NCBI GenBank assembly: GCA_964400355.1
Contig: CAYNTO010000001.1
Location: 434,001 to 498,000 of the forward strand
Reading direction: 5' to 3'
DNA length: 64,000 nucleotides
Source of the DNA: JACKAL01 sp964400355
Lineage (GTDB): Bacteria > Bdellovibrionota > Bdellovibrionia > Bdellovibrionales > JAGQZY01
This document shows positions 8,703 to 17,340 of this stretch, piece by piece. A program made the translations under genes and the position numbers. Numbering within the stretch: the first letter of the stretch is position 1; the number at the start of each line of letters is the position of its first letter. A model generated the notes under the pieces. That model was not told the DNA's origin and did not search any database. It saw nothing but the letters and a program-made list of their open reading frames with translations.

Positions 8703-9479
8703 CTAGCGAAGAGTTTGCGCAAGGTCATTCGCTCTTGAAGTTGCCACCGAAATGGATTTGGCAAAACGCTTGGGATTTTTCGGATTTTTTGCAATGGCCG
8801 CCTCGGCAGCTTTTAATGCGCGATCGGCTTTTTCCAGTTGTTTTGGACTTCGTTCTGCCGCTCCTCTGACTGTAGATGCGCCGAGCGACTGCCGGATTGT
8901 ACCGAGATACTTCGACTGAAGGGTGGCCACATAGAGTTGCTTGTATCGAGCCGTGATGCCCTTGAGATCCTCAGGATCATGATTCGGAAAGTCCGAAGTA
9001 ATAAACTTGAGATCGTCGTCGATATTCACAAACTCGGTACTCTCTGCCGGTAAAGTTTTTACTCCCGCGGATAGACACTCGTCTCGTGCCGCCAATGTTT
9101 CCTGAAACTGTGGGCGAAGAGTTGCGGCCCGTTTTTGAGCATCCTCTAGGGGCTTTTCAACCAACTCCACCATTTTATCCAAGTCAGTGAGTTCCTCTGG
9201 GTCATCGAGCACGTTCCCCAGTGTCGAGAGATTCCAAGTGGCATCAGTAAAGAGGTCCGAGGCGAGCACTGACGTCCCCTGGGCATCTTGTTTTTCAACG
9301 GCGCGGCTGAGCCGATCGAATTGTTTTTTGCCACTGGCCTTAAGAGCAGCGGCCTGGGATTCCGACAGGGGAGGCGTTGTGGAGCAGGCACTTGCAAATA
9401 CAGTGATAATGAGTGCCGCAAGTAGTTGGGTGAATGGGTTTCGCTGGCTTTGAGATTCGGTGGTGGAGTACTTACTCAT
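8703..9479 (-). CDS. Hypothetical helical lipoprotein
   Basis: Predicted lipoprotein: the leader ends FASAC, followed by STTPPLSESQ. The mature part (about 225 residues) is rich in Ala, Lys, Leu, Asp and Glu with a heptad-like pattern, so it is probably all-helical. No enzymatic motif is visible. The N-terminus has a Ser/Gln/Thr-rich stretch before the hydrophobic core, longer than usual for a lipoprotein leader. An AGGG-containing site precedes the ATG. It is transcribed alone, convergent with the barrel gene at 8072. Function not recognised. Confidence 0.6.
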   Translation of the reverse strand: MSKYSTTESQSQRNPFTQLLAALIITVFASACSTTPPLSESQAAALKASGKKQFDRLSRAVEKQDAQGTSVLASDLFTDATWNLSTLGNVLDDPEELTDLDKMVELVEKPLEDAQKRAATLRPQFQETLAARDECLSAGVKTLPAESTEFVNIDDDLKFITSDFPNHDPEDLKGITARYKQLYVATLQSKYLGTIRQSLGASTVRGAAERSPKQLEKADRALKAAEAAIAKNPKNPKRFAKSISVATSRANDLAQTLR

Positions 9480-9650
9480 GGGGTGCCCTGCTCTTGATGT
9501 GTGTTTTTGAACTCTAGAGTCCTTCCACCCTAAATTCTACAACAGTGGTGACTCTAAATATCTCTAGGGACTGATTAGTAATTGTGGAGAAATCCAAGAA
9601 ATTCGTGAATAGGTGCCCGGATAGCTATGGGGTCAGATAGGTAGCAGGCA

Positions 9651-9663
9651 GGCGCCAGGCACC
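9651..9663. repeat. Degenerate copy of the GGTGCC/GGCACC palindrome
   Basis: GGCGCCAGGCACC, one base away from the GGTGCCAGGCACC core seen near 31441. An AGGTGCC half-site lies 40 nt upstream (9611). Probably a decayed copy of a dispersed palindromic element. Confidence 0.45.
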
Positions 9664-9684
9664 GCATGGTCTGTAGGCGCAGGC

Positions 9685-9703
9685 CACTTCCGTAGCGGAA
9701 GTG
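9685..9703. repeat. CACTTCCG-TAG-CGGAAGTG palindrome, copy 1
   Basis: Perfect 8-bp arms around a 3-nt centre. The same sequence, with longer arms, recurs at 24573-24597, and an imperfect copy lies at 24731-24751. This makes it a dispersed intergenic repeat rather than a chance hairpin. Confidence 0.7.
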
Positions 9704-9798
9704 ACTATAGCTTTGGGATATGATTGACATAGCAACTATCAATTTTAACTATGGCGGTAGTTTTGCTAATACTCTCTTCAGGAAAAGGGAGGATCTTT

Positions 9799-10359
9799 AT
9801 GAAATCTATTATAATTTTACTAGGTATGTTTTTTAGTCTTCACACTCAGGCCCAGTCGGTGCCTCCGCCAGCGGATCTAAAGCTGGTGAGCTTGGTGAAT
9901 TTTGGTTTGCCGGCCCTAGCAGTGACGAACGTGTACGACAAAGTGCACGTGGTTTTGGATTCGGCGCTGTTGAATTACAGTGATAAAAATTTCGGCTTCG
10001 ACCAGCTAGAAAATTATCAGGTGGAACTGACCAAAATGTTTCAAATGGACAGAGTCTCCGCACTCATTGTGAGCTTTGAACGCTCTGATTGTATCGTCGA
10101 TAGCGCACAAAATGACGTTTTCTACTGTAAAGCGAACGGCCCGCGGGTAGTGATGGCTGCAGAAACCGATTTCTCAGGAAACGTTATCTCCACGAGCACG
10201 GTCAGTGTGATCGTCGAAGACGTGGATGTGAGCGTTCGTAAGGTGATAACCATTGAGCCCGGTTTCAGCGATACACGTTTTACAGTAGTTGCCCGCGTGT
10301 TTTTACCTACAGTGACGCTGTATTTGCAAAAAAGCAATCTGGCCAAACCCCAGTTTTAA
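9799..10359 (+). CDS. Hypothetical secreted protein
   Basis: A 186-residue protein beginning MKSIIILLGMFFSLHTQAQS, a clear signal peptide. The mature protein is beta-rich and has two Cys residues about 10 apart (SDCIVDSAQNDVFYCK) that could form a disulfide. I do not recognise the family. An upstream ATG at 9751 is in frame, but 9799 has the strong AGGGAGG site and the leader. The coding end (PQF) lies inside a sequence shared with the end of the gene at 22071, and a strong terminator follows immediately. The orphan STAS gene is downstream behind that terminator. Confidence 0.7.
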   Translation: MKSIIILLGMFFSLHTQAQSVPPPADLKLVSLVNFGLPALAVTNVYDKVHVVLDSALLNYSDKNFGFDQLENYQVELTKMFQMDRVSALIVSFERSDCIVDSAQNDVFYCKANGPRVVMAAETDFSGNVISTSTVSVIVEDVDVSVRKVITIEPGFSDTRFTVVARVFLPTVTLYLQKSNLAKPQF

Positions 10360-10360
10360 A

Positions 10361-10424
10361 ACTTCCTAGAGCGCAAGCTCTATCACTTCCCGTGGAGCCG
10401 TGCGCACCTGCGCACGGTTTTTTT
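10361..10424 (+). terminator. Two-hairpin terminator element, copy A
   Basis: Starts right after the preceding stop. Hairpin 1 is TAGAGC-GCAA-GCTCTA (10367-10382) with a GNRA tetraloop. A conserved linker TATCACTTCCCGTG follows. Hairpin 2 is CCGTGCGCA-CC-TGCGCACGG (10398-10417), then seven T. Hairpin 2 plus the T-run is a textbook intrinsic terminator. A homologous element lies at 22971-23036, with 48 of 54 aligned positions identical from the last coding codons through the first strand of hairpin 2, by my manual alignment. Confidence 0.85.
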
Positions 10425-10491
10425 GCGGTTGACACTGTGCTCGAGGGATTAAAGGTTCTCTTACGTACATGCGCACGTTAATATTTTAGAT

Positions 10492-10983
10492 ATGAAGTTT
10501 GCCATGGATGTTACGCCAGGAAATAACAATGTGATCGTGGAAATAGCCGGCTATTTTGATGAGCACGCCGTACTATCGATAGATTTTCTGAACAACCTCA
10601 CCGCTCCAGCGGACATTCACGTGAGCTTCGAGCACCTTGTCTACATCAATTCGGTAGGGGTGCGCACGTGGATTCGATGGCTACAGACCGTAGAGAAAGT
10701 GGGACATGTTACACTTCACCGATGTCCGGTGATCTTCGTGAGATCGCTCAATACTGTCTACGGAATGGTCAACACGCGCATGAAGGTGCAAAGCTTTTAC
10801 GTTCCGTTTTACGATCCCGATTCGCAACAACGCCGCAATCTACTCATGGTGCACGGTACCGATTTTTTTGACGACGGCTCGTTGGTTATACCTTCGGTTA
10901 AAAATGACAACGATGTGGATTTGGAATTAGATGTGCCCGAAACATATTTCACATTTTTGAACCATCAAAAGATAAAAAAATAA
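10492..10983 (+). CDS. STAS-like (anti-anti-sigma type) protein, orphan copy
   Basis: A 163-residue paralogue of the protein at 21587. Both share a STAS-like core: the strand-turn NSVGVRTWIRWL in place of the DSTG/DSSG phosphoacceptor loop of RsbV/SpoIIAA, with the Ser retained. A C-terminal extension follows with the pattern VPFYDPDSQQRRN...VPSVKNDNDVDLELDVPETYFTFL. The homology with the other copy spans nearly the whole length. In known systems such proteins bind an anti-sigma/kinase partner and are controlled by Ser phosphorylation. No ribosome site is visible before the ATG, and AT-rich -10-like sequence lies directly upstream. A TTGACA hexamer sits at 10429. Confidence 0.7.
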   Translation: MKFAMDVTPGNNNVIVEIAGYFDEHAVLSIDFLNNLTAPADIHVSFEHLVYINSVGVRTWIRWLQTVEKVGHVTLHRCPVIFVRSLNTVYGMVNTRMKVQSFYVPFYDPDSQQRRNLLMVHGTDFFDDGSLVIPSVKNDNDVDLELDVPETYFTFLNHQKIKK

Positions 10984-11059
10984 CTCCGCATAAAAAATAA
11001 AATGACTCATATCGAGACACTTCGCTCATGCGATTTCTTGGACTGCCGATAGGTCTAGT

Positions 11060-11614
11060 ATGCGTAGAGCATTACGGCAAACAGTGCCGCTTTTATTGGT
11101 AGTCCCTTTTCTGATTTCTTGCGGTAAGGTCGCGGAAAATTGGGCGGGCATTCGCGAAGGGATCATTGATCTTTCCGATATTTTTACGGTGGTTTCTAAA
11201 ACTACCGCTACGGCCGATGGCTTTGATGAGTCGGAGCTTGTCATTCGAGTGCACGATAAAAACGGAACACCTAAAGAAAACAGAACGGTGTCTTTTTCAG
11301 CTGCGGTTGAGGCTGGTGTCAATCACATTTCATGTACCCCTTCGGATGCGCAAGGCCTGATCGTTTGTAAGGTCCGCGCCCATCGCGACGGAGTTAAAAA
11401 TTTAAAAATGGCCGGGCGCGAACAGACAGTGCAATTGGAATTCACCCGCTCCTTTGACCAAGCTGCGCTGCTAGTGGATGAGGCGGGTGGCAGCCATATG
11501 ACCACTGCAGCCGGTGGAGATCTGGTCACTGCAACTGCCGGTAAAAAATGGAGTCCGCCTTTAGTCACCCAGTCCGAAGCCACGTTGAGGGCGGACGTAA
11601 GTGTTGTATTTTAG
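11060..11614 (+). CDS. Lipoprotein with Ig-like (Big-1/invasin-type) domain
   Basis: A 184-residue lipoprotein with lipobox LISC at about residue 21. Residues 55-130 (SELVIRVHDKNGTPKENRTVSF, then CTPSDAQGLIVCKV with paired Cys) follow the pattern of bacterial Ig-like/invasin beta-sandwich repeats. An AGGT site lies 5 nt before the ATG. It sits directly upstream of the large fibre gene in the same orientation and could anchor or assist it; that link is inference from position only. Confidence 0.6.
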   Translation: MRRALRQTVPLLLVVPFLISCGKVAENWAGIREGIIDLSDIFTVVSKTTATADGFDESELVIRVHDKNGTPKENRTVSFSAAVEAGVNHISCTPSDAQGLIVCKVRAHRDGVKNLKMAGREQTVQLEFTRSFDQAALLVDEAGGSHMTTAAGGDLVTATAGKKWSPPLVTQSEATLRADVSVVF

Positions 11615-11730
11615 ACCAAACCTCGAAGTTTCTGTATTGGAGAAAATAAACTCTTAATATTTTCTCGTTTTGGGGCGCTCCAAAGGAGAATTCTCTCAAT
11701 AATATTCGTGAAGCTCCGATAAATATTAAA

Positions 11731-14700
11731 ATGCTGAAATTTTTGAGGAATCTCCCATTCATCGCCGCGAGCTTGCTCTTTGTGGTCGCATCTCAGCGGG
11801 TTCTCGCTCAGGTGCCGGAGACCTTCGTTTATCAAGGTCAAATTCTTAAAAACGGCACCACTCCCCTCGAAGCCGATCCGGTTCTGTTCCGCGTTCAAAT
11901 TCTGTCTCAGACCAATGATTGCATTCTGTTCGAGGAACAGCACTCGATCAATATGCTGGGCTCCTCGGGCGTTTTCAGTTTGAACGTCGGCGCTGGCATG
12001 CGTTCGGGCACGGACTACGAGGATACCTCGAGTCTTACGAATGTATTTAGAAACGGCCAGTTGTTCACGGTCACTCATTGCACATCGGGCACAGCGTACA
12101 ATGCGTTAGCAAATCATACACGTAAGATGCGGATCAGCTACAACGATGGCAGCGGTTACGTAACTATCGCACAAGATTTTCACATGCAAGCCACACCTTT
12201 TGCATGGTACGCCAACAGTCTTCAGGGATTAACGCCGACAAATTTTGTACAGACCAATGCGGGACAAAATGTAACGCAGGCCAATCTCGAAACTCTCCTG
12301 GGCGGCACGAACTACACGAATCTTTTAGCTCTCGCTAGTGGTTCGAGTCCGTCATATGTGCAAGTGGGTACCAACGGTGCCAGTCTCCCCAGTTTTTCTA
12401 CCGATCCTGTTTCTCCAACGGAAGGCATGATTTGGTTCAACCAAACTACCAATAAAATCACCTTTCATGATGGAACTGGAATTCAAGAAATGAACACGAG
12501 CACTATCGATACCACCAAGCTTCCTCTTGCTGGCGGTACACTTACGGGCCCACTGGAACTGGGCGGAGCGCTCGATGCGGCGTCATTTGATCTTTTGAAT
12601 GTGGGGCATATCACTATTGCCAATCAACACACGTTGCGTTTGGGTCGTTATGACAATCCCCAACAGACAGCGCTCTTACTCACTTTGGGCGTGGGGCATG
12701 CGGGTACAACTTGGTACAATACGGATACCAACAAGCTTATGTATTGGACAGGAACAGCGTCACGCGAAGTGATTGATAACCTCACTCCGGGCGGTGATCA
12801 TGGTGTGCTTACTGGTTTGGGCGACGACGATCATACACAATATGCCGCTCTTGCCGGTCGTGCTTCGGGTCAAAACCTGCGCGGTGGCACTGTGCCGAGT
12901 GGGAATCTAACGTTGGAATCGACCACCGATGCGACAAAAGGTTTTGTTATTCTGCAGCCCAATGGTGGCAATGTAGGTATTGGAACGACCAATCCACTCT
13001 CTCTGTTGCATGTGAGTGGAACTGTTGGCTCCAGCGGTAACGATTCTGGATTCGAACTCCGTGATCGAAACAATATAAACTCTACCACACTTATGTATAT
13101 GAATGCAGGCGCCTTTCATTTCTACGAAGGCGGGGTGCATGGGGTAACCCTGGATGCATCCAACTCTCGACTAGGAATCGGTTTGAACAACTTTGTTAGC
13201 CATCTGAATCATGCCATTATCTTGGGAGCTGGGTCGGACAACATCATCACCGCAGAACCGAACTGGACGGATCCTGGAAGAGATATTTCTTTAATAGCCG
13301 GTAGCCCTAATTCTGGTCATAACGATCTTGATGGCGGAAAGTTGATCTTAAGCTCTGGCGGATCCACAGGCGTGGGAGAGTCCCAGATAGAATTTAAAAC
13401 AGCCACGGCCGGCGTTTCCGGCTCGGCGCCAAATGCTCCTACCCTCAAGATGGTTGTAACCAGTGATGGCAGGGTGGGGATTGGTTCTGCGACTCCGCAA
13501 TCGCTTCTCGATGTGGCCGGTATCATCCGCGCGGAGCAGATCTGCGATGAGACCGGATCTAACTGCAAAGATATATCCACAGGCTGGAGTACCGGTAACG
13601 TATCGACATCGCGTGCGATCAACACCAATACAGGATCAGCGCTAACGGGCGGCGGTGATTTGTCCGCAGATCGCAATCTGGCGGTGAATGTGGACAACAC
13701 AGGTATTGAGATTGATTCCAATGCATTGAGATTGAAAGATTTGGGAGTAAGCACAGGGAAGCTCGCCAACACTTCCGTAACGGAAGCGAAGCTTGCGAAC
13801 AATGCGGTAACCAGCGCGAAGATCGTTGACGGCACTATTGTAAGTGCAGATGTGGACAACGTAAGTATCGGCAAGATCTCCAATGCTCCGGCTGAGTACT
13901 TTACCTACATGCCTGCAGGCAGTGAATGTACAGATGGATATGTGCTCAAGTGGACTTCCAGTGATCGTTGGGAATGTTCAACGGACCTGGTAGGTTCCAC
14001 GGATCACGGTGCACTTACGGGCCTCGGCGATGACGATCACACACAATATGCACTTCTCGCAGGTCGCGGAGCAGGACAAAACTTGCGCGGTGGCACTGCC
14101 GCCAGTGCGAATCTCACTCTCGAATCCACATCGGATGTCACAAAAGGCTACGTGCTTTTACAACCTAGTGGTGGGAGCGTCGGTATTGGTACTACAGCTC
14201 CGCATGCTTCCGCTGTTATGCAAATGGCTTCTACGACCAAAGGTTTTTTGCCGCCAAGAATGACGAGAGCGCAACGCAACGCCATCGGCACTCCGACTCA
14301 GGGACTAATGGTCTTCAATACTGACGATAGCACCTTGGATTACTATAGTGGTTCAGCTTGGTTGAGTCTAAATGGATCCCCCAAATACATGAAGCTTGGA
14401 ATGTCGGGCGTTCAAACGGTTGATTTACATTCAGTCGTAGCGTTTGATTCAATAAGGTCCAATGGTGGCATGACGACATCCGCAAACGGAATCCAACTCA
14501 AGGCCGGCGTTACCTACAGACTGGAAGCGGCGGTAAATTCCTTTTCCTCCGATTCAAGCAATTTTCTTGGCTATCAGTTGCACGACGGGACTTCTTATTT
14601 TGGACAGGCAGCTTATACTTCTGAACCAGAAAATGCCAATTATGGATTTAAAGCTCATCTGTTGGAGTTCTACACTCCGATCGCGGATGTCACAGTGACA

Positions 14701-16476
14701 GTAAGAATCATTGACGACTCTATCGGGACGGGCCAGATTCACAGCGCGTGGAATACTTATTTTGTTGCTCAAGAAGTGGTGCCGTCTGGCCCCGGTGGTG
14801 GTGGTGGCAATGACAACATGGGTAACCATGCCGCTAGTCAAAATCTCGCGTTGTCAGGATTCTGGCTTTCAAACGATGGCAATGCCGAAGGAATTAGCAT
14901 AAGTAATTCTGGCAATGTGGGTATCGGATCCGATTCTCCAAACGCTCTCCTCGATGTTGCCGGTATTGTTCGCGCGCAACAGATTTGCGATGAAGCCGGT
15001 GCCAACTGTAAAGACATCTCCACAGGCTGGGGTGGTGGTGGAGACATGGATGGTGTGACCACGCATGCGACCACGTCTGGTCTATTAGGTGGCGCCACCA
15101 GTGGCACTGCCGACTTGAGCGTAGACACCGACAACTCCACGATTGAAATCAGCGGCTCCAATAAAGTGCGAATTAAAGATTTAGGTGTCACCTCCGCAAA
15201 AATCGCGGACAACGCCATCACCTCTGCAAAAATAAATGATGGCGCGATCATGAACGCGGATATCAACGCTTCGGCGGCCATAGCCTGGAGCAAGATCGAT
15301 AAAACCGGCGCTGCTGCGGGCGACGTAGGAGCTGTACCAAGTTCCAGAACTATAGCGACATCAGGAACATCGGGTTTGAGCGGTGGGGGAGACCTCACGG
15401 CGAATCGTTCACTTTCGGTGAACGTCGATGACACCACTGTAGAGCTCAACGCAAATGCACTAAGAGTGAAAGACAGCGGCATCACCAGTGCAAAGATCGC
15501 AAATGGCACTATCGTGAATGCCGACATCGGCGGCGTGAATATTAGCAAGATCAACAGTGCCGCAACCGAGTACTTTACCTATATGCCAAACGGTGCCGAG
15601 TGTACCGATGGCTATGTGCTGAAGTGGACATCGAGCAATCGCTGGGAGTGTGCGACCGACATCGGTGTGACCGATCACGGCACCCTCGGGGGTCTTGGTG
15701 ACGACGACCACACACAGTACGCGCTGCTCGCTGGCCGCACTACAGGCCAAAATCTTCGCGGTGGCACGGCCGCCAATGCAAATCTCACATTAGAATCCAC
15801 TTCGGACTCCACTAAAGGATTTGTTCTCTTGCAGCCCAATGGTGGATATGTGGGCATTGGTGTTGCGACGCCCACATCGACGCTCGATGTGGCAGGTACG
15901 ATCAATGCGGCCGGAAATTTAACTACCAATTCTCTGCTCGCCATCGACAACGTGGGCGCATTGCCCAACGGAATGCTGTTTTCGTTTCGTTCCCACGGCG
16001 TGGAGGCCGGTTTCATCATGACCTATACCGCCGATGAGTTGAACGGTGATATGCAGTTCTCAACACAGACTGCCGGCACCACGACTGAGAAGATGCGCAT
16101 TCTCGCCAATGGCAATGTGGGTATCGGAACAGGGGTTCCTTTGACAAAATTGGATGTGGACGGCGCGATCAAGTCGGAAGCGGTATCCAATGCCGGGACT
16201 ACGATCGACTTTCTAACGGGCAACATTCAGTACACCAGTTCTTCATGCACAGGATTTACGTTGAACAATTTGAAGAGTGGAGCAGTTTACACGCTGATCG
16301 TTCAAGGGACGGCGGGCGGCACGTGCTCGTTCACACCTTTTTCGGGAACTGGCTCTGGATCACTTACTCTCAAAACGGGTTCGGTAGGACTCATACAAAC
16401 TGCAAGCACCCATATGGTGTTCTCCTTCATGGTGGCGGGTAGTTACGTTTACGTGACGTCGGTGGACGGGTACTAG
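11731..16476 (+). CDS. Giant repetitive fibre protein, candidate mosaic adhesive fibre
   Basis: A 1581-residue secreted protein. A signal peptide ends VLAQ. An N-terminal domain (VYQGQILKNGTTPLEADPV...) resembles the head domain of tail-fibre-like proteins. Then come beta-helix style modules: about six to seven VGIG-x-x-x-P-x-x-x-L-x-V-x-G units; three copies of a 65-residue block with LGDDDHTQYA and NLRGGT near residues 353, 757 and 1313; and two copies of an ICDE-x-G-x-NCKDISTGW block. An internal globular insert (residues about 885-1017) looks like a C1q/TNF-type jelly roll. A distinct Cys-containing tip covers residues about 1500-1581. Such chimeric trimeric fibres mediate prey recognition in Bdellovibrio. 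No Shine-Dalgarno is visible. Confidence 0.8.
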   Translation: MLKFLRNLPFIAASLLFVVASQRVLAQVPETFVYQGQILKNGTTPLEADPVLFRVQILSQTNDCILFEEQHSINMLGSSGVFSLNVGAGMRSGTDYEDTSSLTNVFRNGQLFTVTHCTSGTAYNALANHTRKMRISYNDGSGYVTIAQDFHMQATPFAWYANSLQGLTPTNFVQTNAGQNVTQANLETLLGGTNYTNLLALASGSSPSYVQVGTNGASLPSFSTDPVSPTEGMIWFNQTTNKITFHDGTGIQEMNTSTIDTTKLPLAGGTLTGPLELGGALDAASFDLLNVGHITIANQHTLRLGRYDNPQQTALLLTLGVGHAGTTWYNTDTNKLMYWTGTASREVIDNLTPGGDHGVLTGLGDDDHTQYAALAGRASGQNLRGGTVPSGNLTLESTTDATKGFVILQPNGGNVGIGTTNPLSLLHVSGTVGSSGNDSGFELRDRNNINSTTLMYMNAGAFHFYEGGVHGVTLDASNSRLGIGLNNFVSHLNHAIILGAGSDNIITAEPNWTDPGRDISLIAGSPNSGHNDLDGGKLILSSGGSTGVGESQIEFKTATAGVSGSAPNAPTLKMVVTSDGRVGIGSATPQSLLDVAGIIRAEQICDETGSNCKDISTGWSTGNVSTSRAINTNTGSALTGGGDLSADRNLAVNVDNTGIEIDSNALRLKDLGVSTGKLANTSVTEAKLANNAVTSAKIVDGTIVSADVDNVSIGKISNAPAEYFTYMPAGSECTDGYVLKWTSSDRWECSTDLVGSTDHGALTGLGDDDHTQYALLAGRGAGQNLRGGTAASANLTLESTSDVTKGYVLLQPSGGSVGIGTTAPHASAVMQMASTTKGFLPPRMTRAQRNAIGTPTQGLMVFNTDDSTLDYYSGSAWLSLNGSPKYMKLGMSGVQTVDLHSVVAFDSIRSNGGMTTSANGIQLKAGVTYRLEAAVNSFSSDSSNFLGYQLHDGTSYFGQAAYTSEPENANYGFKAHLLEFYTPIADVTVTVRIIDDSIGTGQIHSAWNTYFVAQEVVPSGPGGGGGNDNMGNHAASQNLALSGFWLSNDGNAEGISISNSGNVGIGSDSPNALLDVAGIVRAQQICDEAGANCKDISTGWGGGGDMDGVTTHATTSGLLGGATSGTADLSVDTDNSTIEISGSNKVRIKDLGVTSAKIADNAITSAKINDGAIMNADINASAAIAWSKIDKTGAAAGDVGAVPSSRTIATSGTSGLSGGGDLTANRSLSVNVDDTTVELNANALRVKDSGITSAKIANGTIVNADIGGVNISKINSAATEYFTYMPNGAECTDGYVLKWTSSNRWECATDIGVTDHGTLGGLGDDDHTQYALLAGRTTGQNLRGGTAANANLTLESTSDSTKGFVLLQPNGGYVGIGVATPTSTLDVAGTINAAGNLTTNSLLAIDNVGALPNGMLFSFRSHGVEAGFIMTYTADELNGDMQFSTQTAGTTTEKMRILANGNVGIGTGVPLTKLDVDGAIKSEAVSNAGTTIDFLTGNIQYTSSSCTGFTLNNLKSGAVYTLIVQGTAGGTCSFTPFSGTGSGSLTLKTGSVGLIQTASTHMVFSFMVAGSYVYVTSVDGY

Positions 16477-16487
16477 GAGATGCTCCG

Positions 16488-17246
16488 ATGAAACGAAGGG
16501 ATTTCATAATTGGCGCCACGGCAGGTTTGCTTTACCCGCAGCTTTCAAAAGCGCAAACGCTACCATTCGCAAATTGGAATAAGAACGTTGCTTCGACGGC
16601 CACTATCCAGCGGACAGACGGGGACACAGATACCGGCTCTACAAATTACTCCTTCTCCTCAAAAAGTATTGGAAGCGCCTCTTCCGATCGCTTGATCGTC
16701 GTCGTGGCATCTCTGAAAAACGACAACAACAGCACAACGCCCAATCCAACGTGCACAATCGCAGGCGGCGCCGCCACGCGAGTCGTTTTGGCCCATCAGG
16801 TTCCCAGTTCCTGGTGCGCTACATTTGCTATATTTTCTCGTGCCGTGCCCACGGGTACCACGGCGACCATTGCGATTAACAACTCTTCGCTCAATCAGAC
16901 GTGCTGTATCGATGTGTATGCTCTCAAAAATCTACGCTCGCATGCTCCCATCGTTGTGCGATCCACGGTAAAGGAAACCGGCACCAATACCACCTCCGAC
17001 AACTTGACCTTTGGGACCCGTTACGGAGGCGTTGGCGTTGTTGGTATCTCCGATCCTTCGGCCACCAATCGCACCTATACTTGGACAAATGCAACCAAGG
17101 ATTCCGAAGAATTTTTAGTGAGTGCGCAGAACTCCAGCGCGGCTCGCTTTACTGTCGCCTCGGGAGCGGCCGCATTCACCACCGTCACTGTTTCGATCAA
17201 TATTAGCACGGAGACTTATGCTTTTGGCGGCGCTTTCTGGCGCTAA
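16488..17246 (+). CDS. Tat-type secreted protein downstream of the fibre
   Basis: A 252-residue protein with a twin-arginine-like leader (MKRRDFIIGATAGLL...SKAQT). The mature part is Ser/Thr/Asn-rich and predicted all-beta, ending YAFGGAFWR. It resembles small beta-sandwich proteins found beside phage or fibre genes, but I cannot name it. A strong AGGAGATG site precedes the ATG, and it begins 11 nt after the fibre stop, so the pair forms an operon. A CCIDVY segment might form a disulfide. A terminator-like hairpin follows. A role in fibre assembly or as a surface ligand is only a guess. Confidence 0.6.
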   Translation: MKRRDFIIGATAGLLYPQLSKAQTLPFANWNKNVASTATIQRTDGDTDTGSTNYSFSSKSIGSASSDRLIVVVASLKNDNNSTTPNPTCTIAGGAATRVVLAHQVPSSWCATFAIFSRAVPTGTTATIAINNSSLNQTCCIDVYALKNLRSHAPIVVRSTVKETGTNTTSDNLTFGTRYGGVGVVGISDPSATNRTYTWTNATKDSEEFLVSAQNSSAARFTVASGAAAFTTVTVSINISTETYAFGGAFWR

Positions 17247-17257
17247 AAACAGAGGAT

Positions 17258-17294
17258 CACAGCTCCATTTTTTTACATAAATGAGCTGTGTTTT
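17258..17294 (+). terminator. Probable intrinsic terminator of the fibre operon
   Basis: CACAGCTC pairs with GAGCTGTG around an AT-rich loop that can extend the stem (ATTT with AAAT), followed by TTTT. It lies 12 nt after the last plus-strand stop and before the convergent phosphatase gene. Confidence 0.6.
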
Positions 17295-17340
17295 GAGCTC
17301 TCAAGTAGCGGAGTTGGTCGACGACTTTGACGAACTGCCC

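Larger units (their letters stand above)
9480..9798. other. Intergenic region with palindromic repeats
   Basis: About 320 nt without a convincing gene, between two divergently transcribed secreted-protein genes. It contains a degenerate GGCGCCAGGCACC motif near 9651 and a perfect palindrome at 9685-9703. The AGGGAGG ribosome site of the next gene lies at its right end. Promoters for both flanking genes should be here, but I do not see a strong -35/-10 pair. Confidence 0.6.

Noticed and set aside
10429..10460. TTGACA as the -35 of the orphan STAS gene
   Set aside because: At 16-18 nt spacing the downstream hexamer is AAGGTT-like, not a credible -10, so I did not call a promoter.
13770..13788. 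CACTTCCG-TAA-CGGAAGCG inside the fibre gene, resembling the intergenic palindrome
   Set aside because: It encodes part of the repeated segment NTSVTEAK, has an arm mismatch, and lies in a coding repeat, so chance or protein constraint explains it.
13320..13880. Antisense open frames in the fibre gene
   Set aside because: They arise from the repetitive, stop-poor composition of the fibre gene and show no conserved protein pattern.
11731..17246. Prophage tail region
   Set aside because: The fibre looks phage-like, but no terminase, capsid, portal, baseplate or lysis genes surround it, and both products have Sec or Tat type leaders, which phage tail fibres lack.
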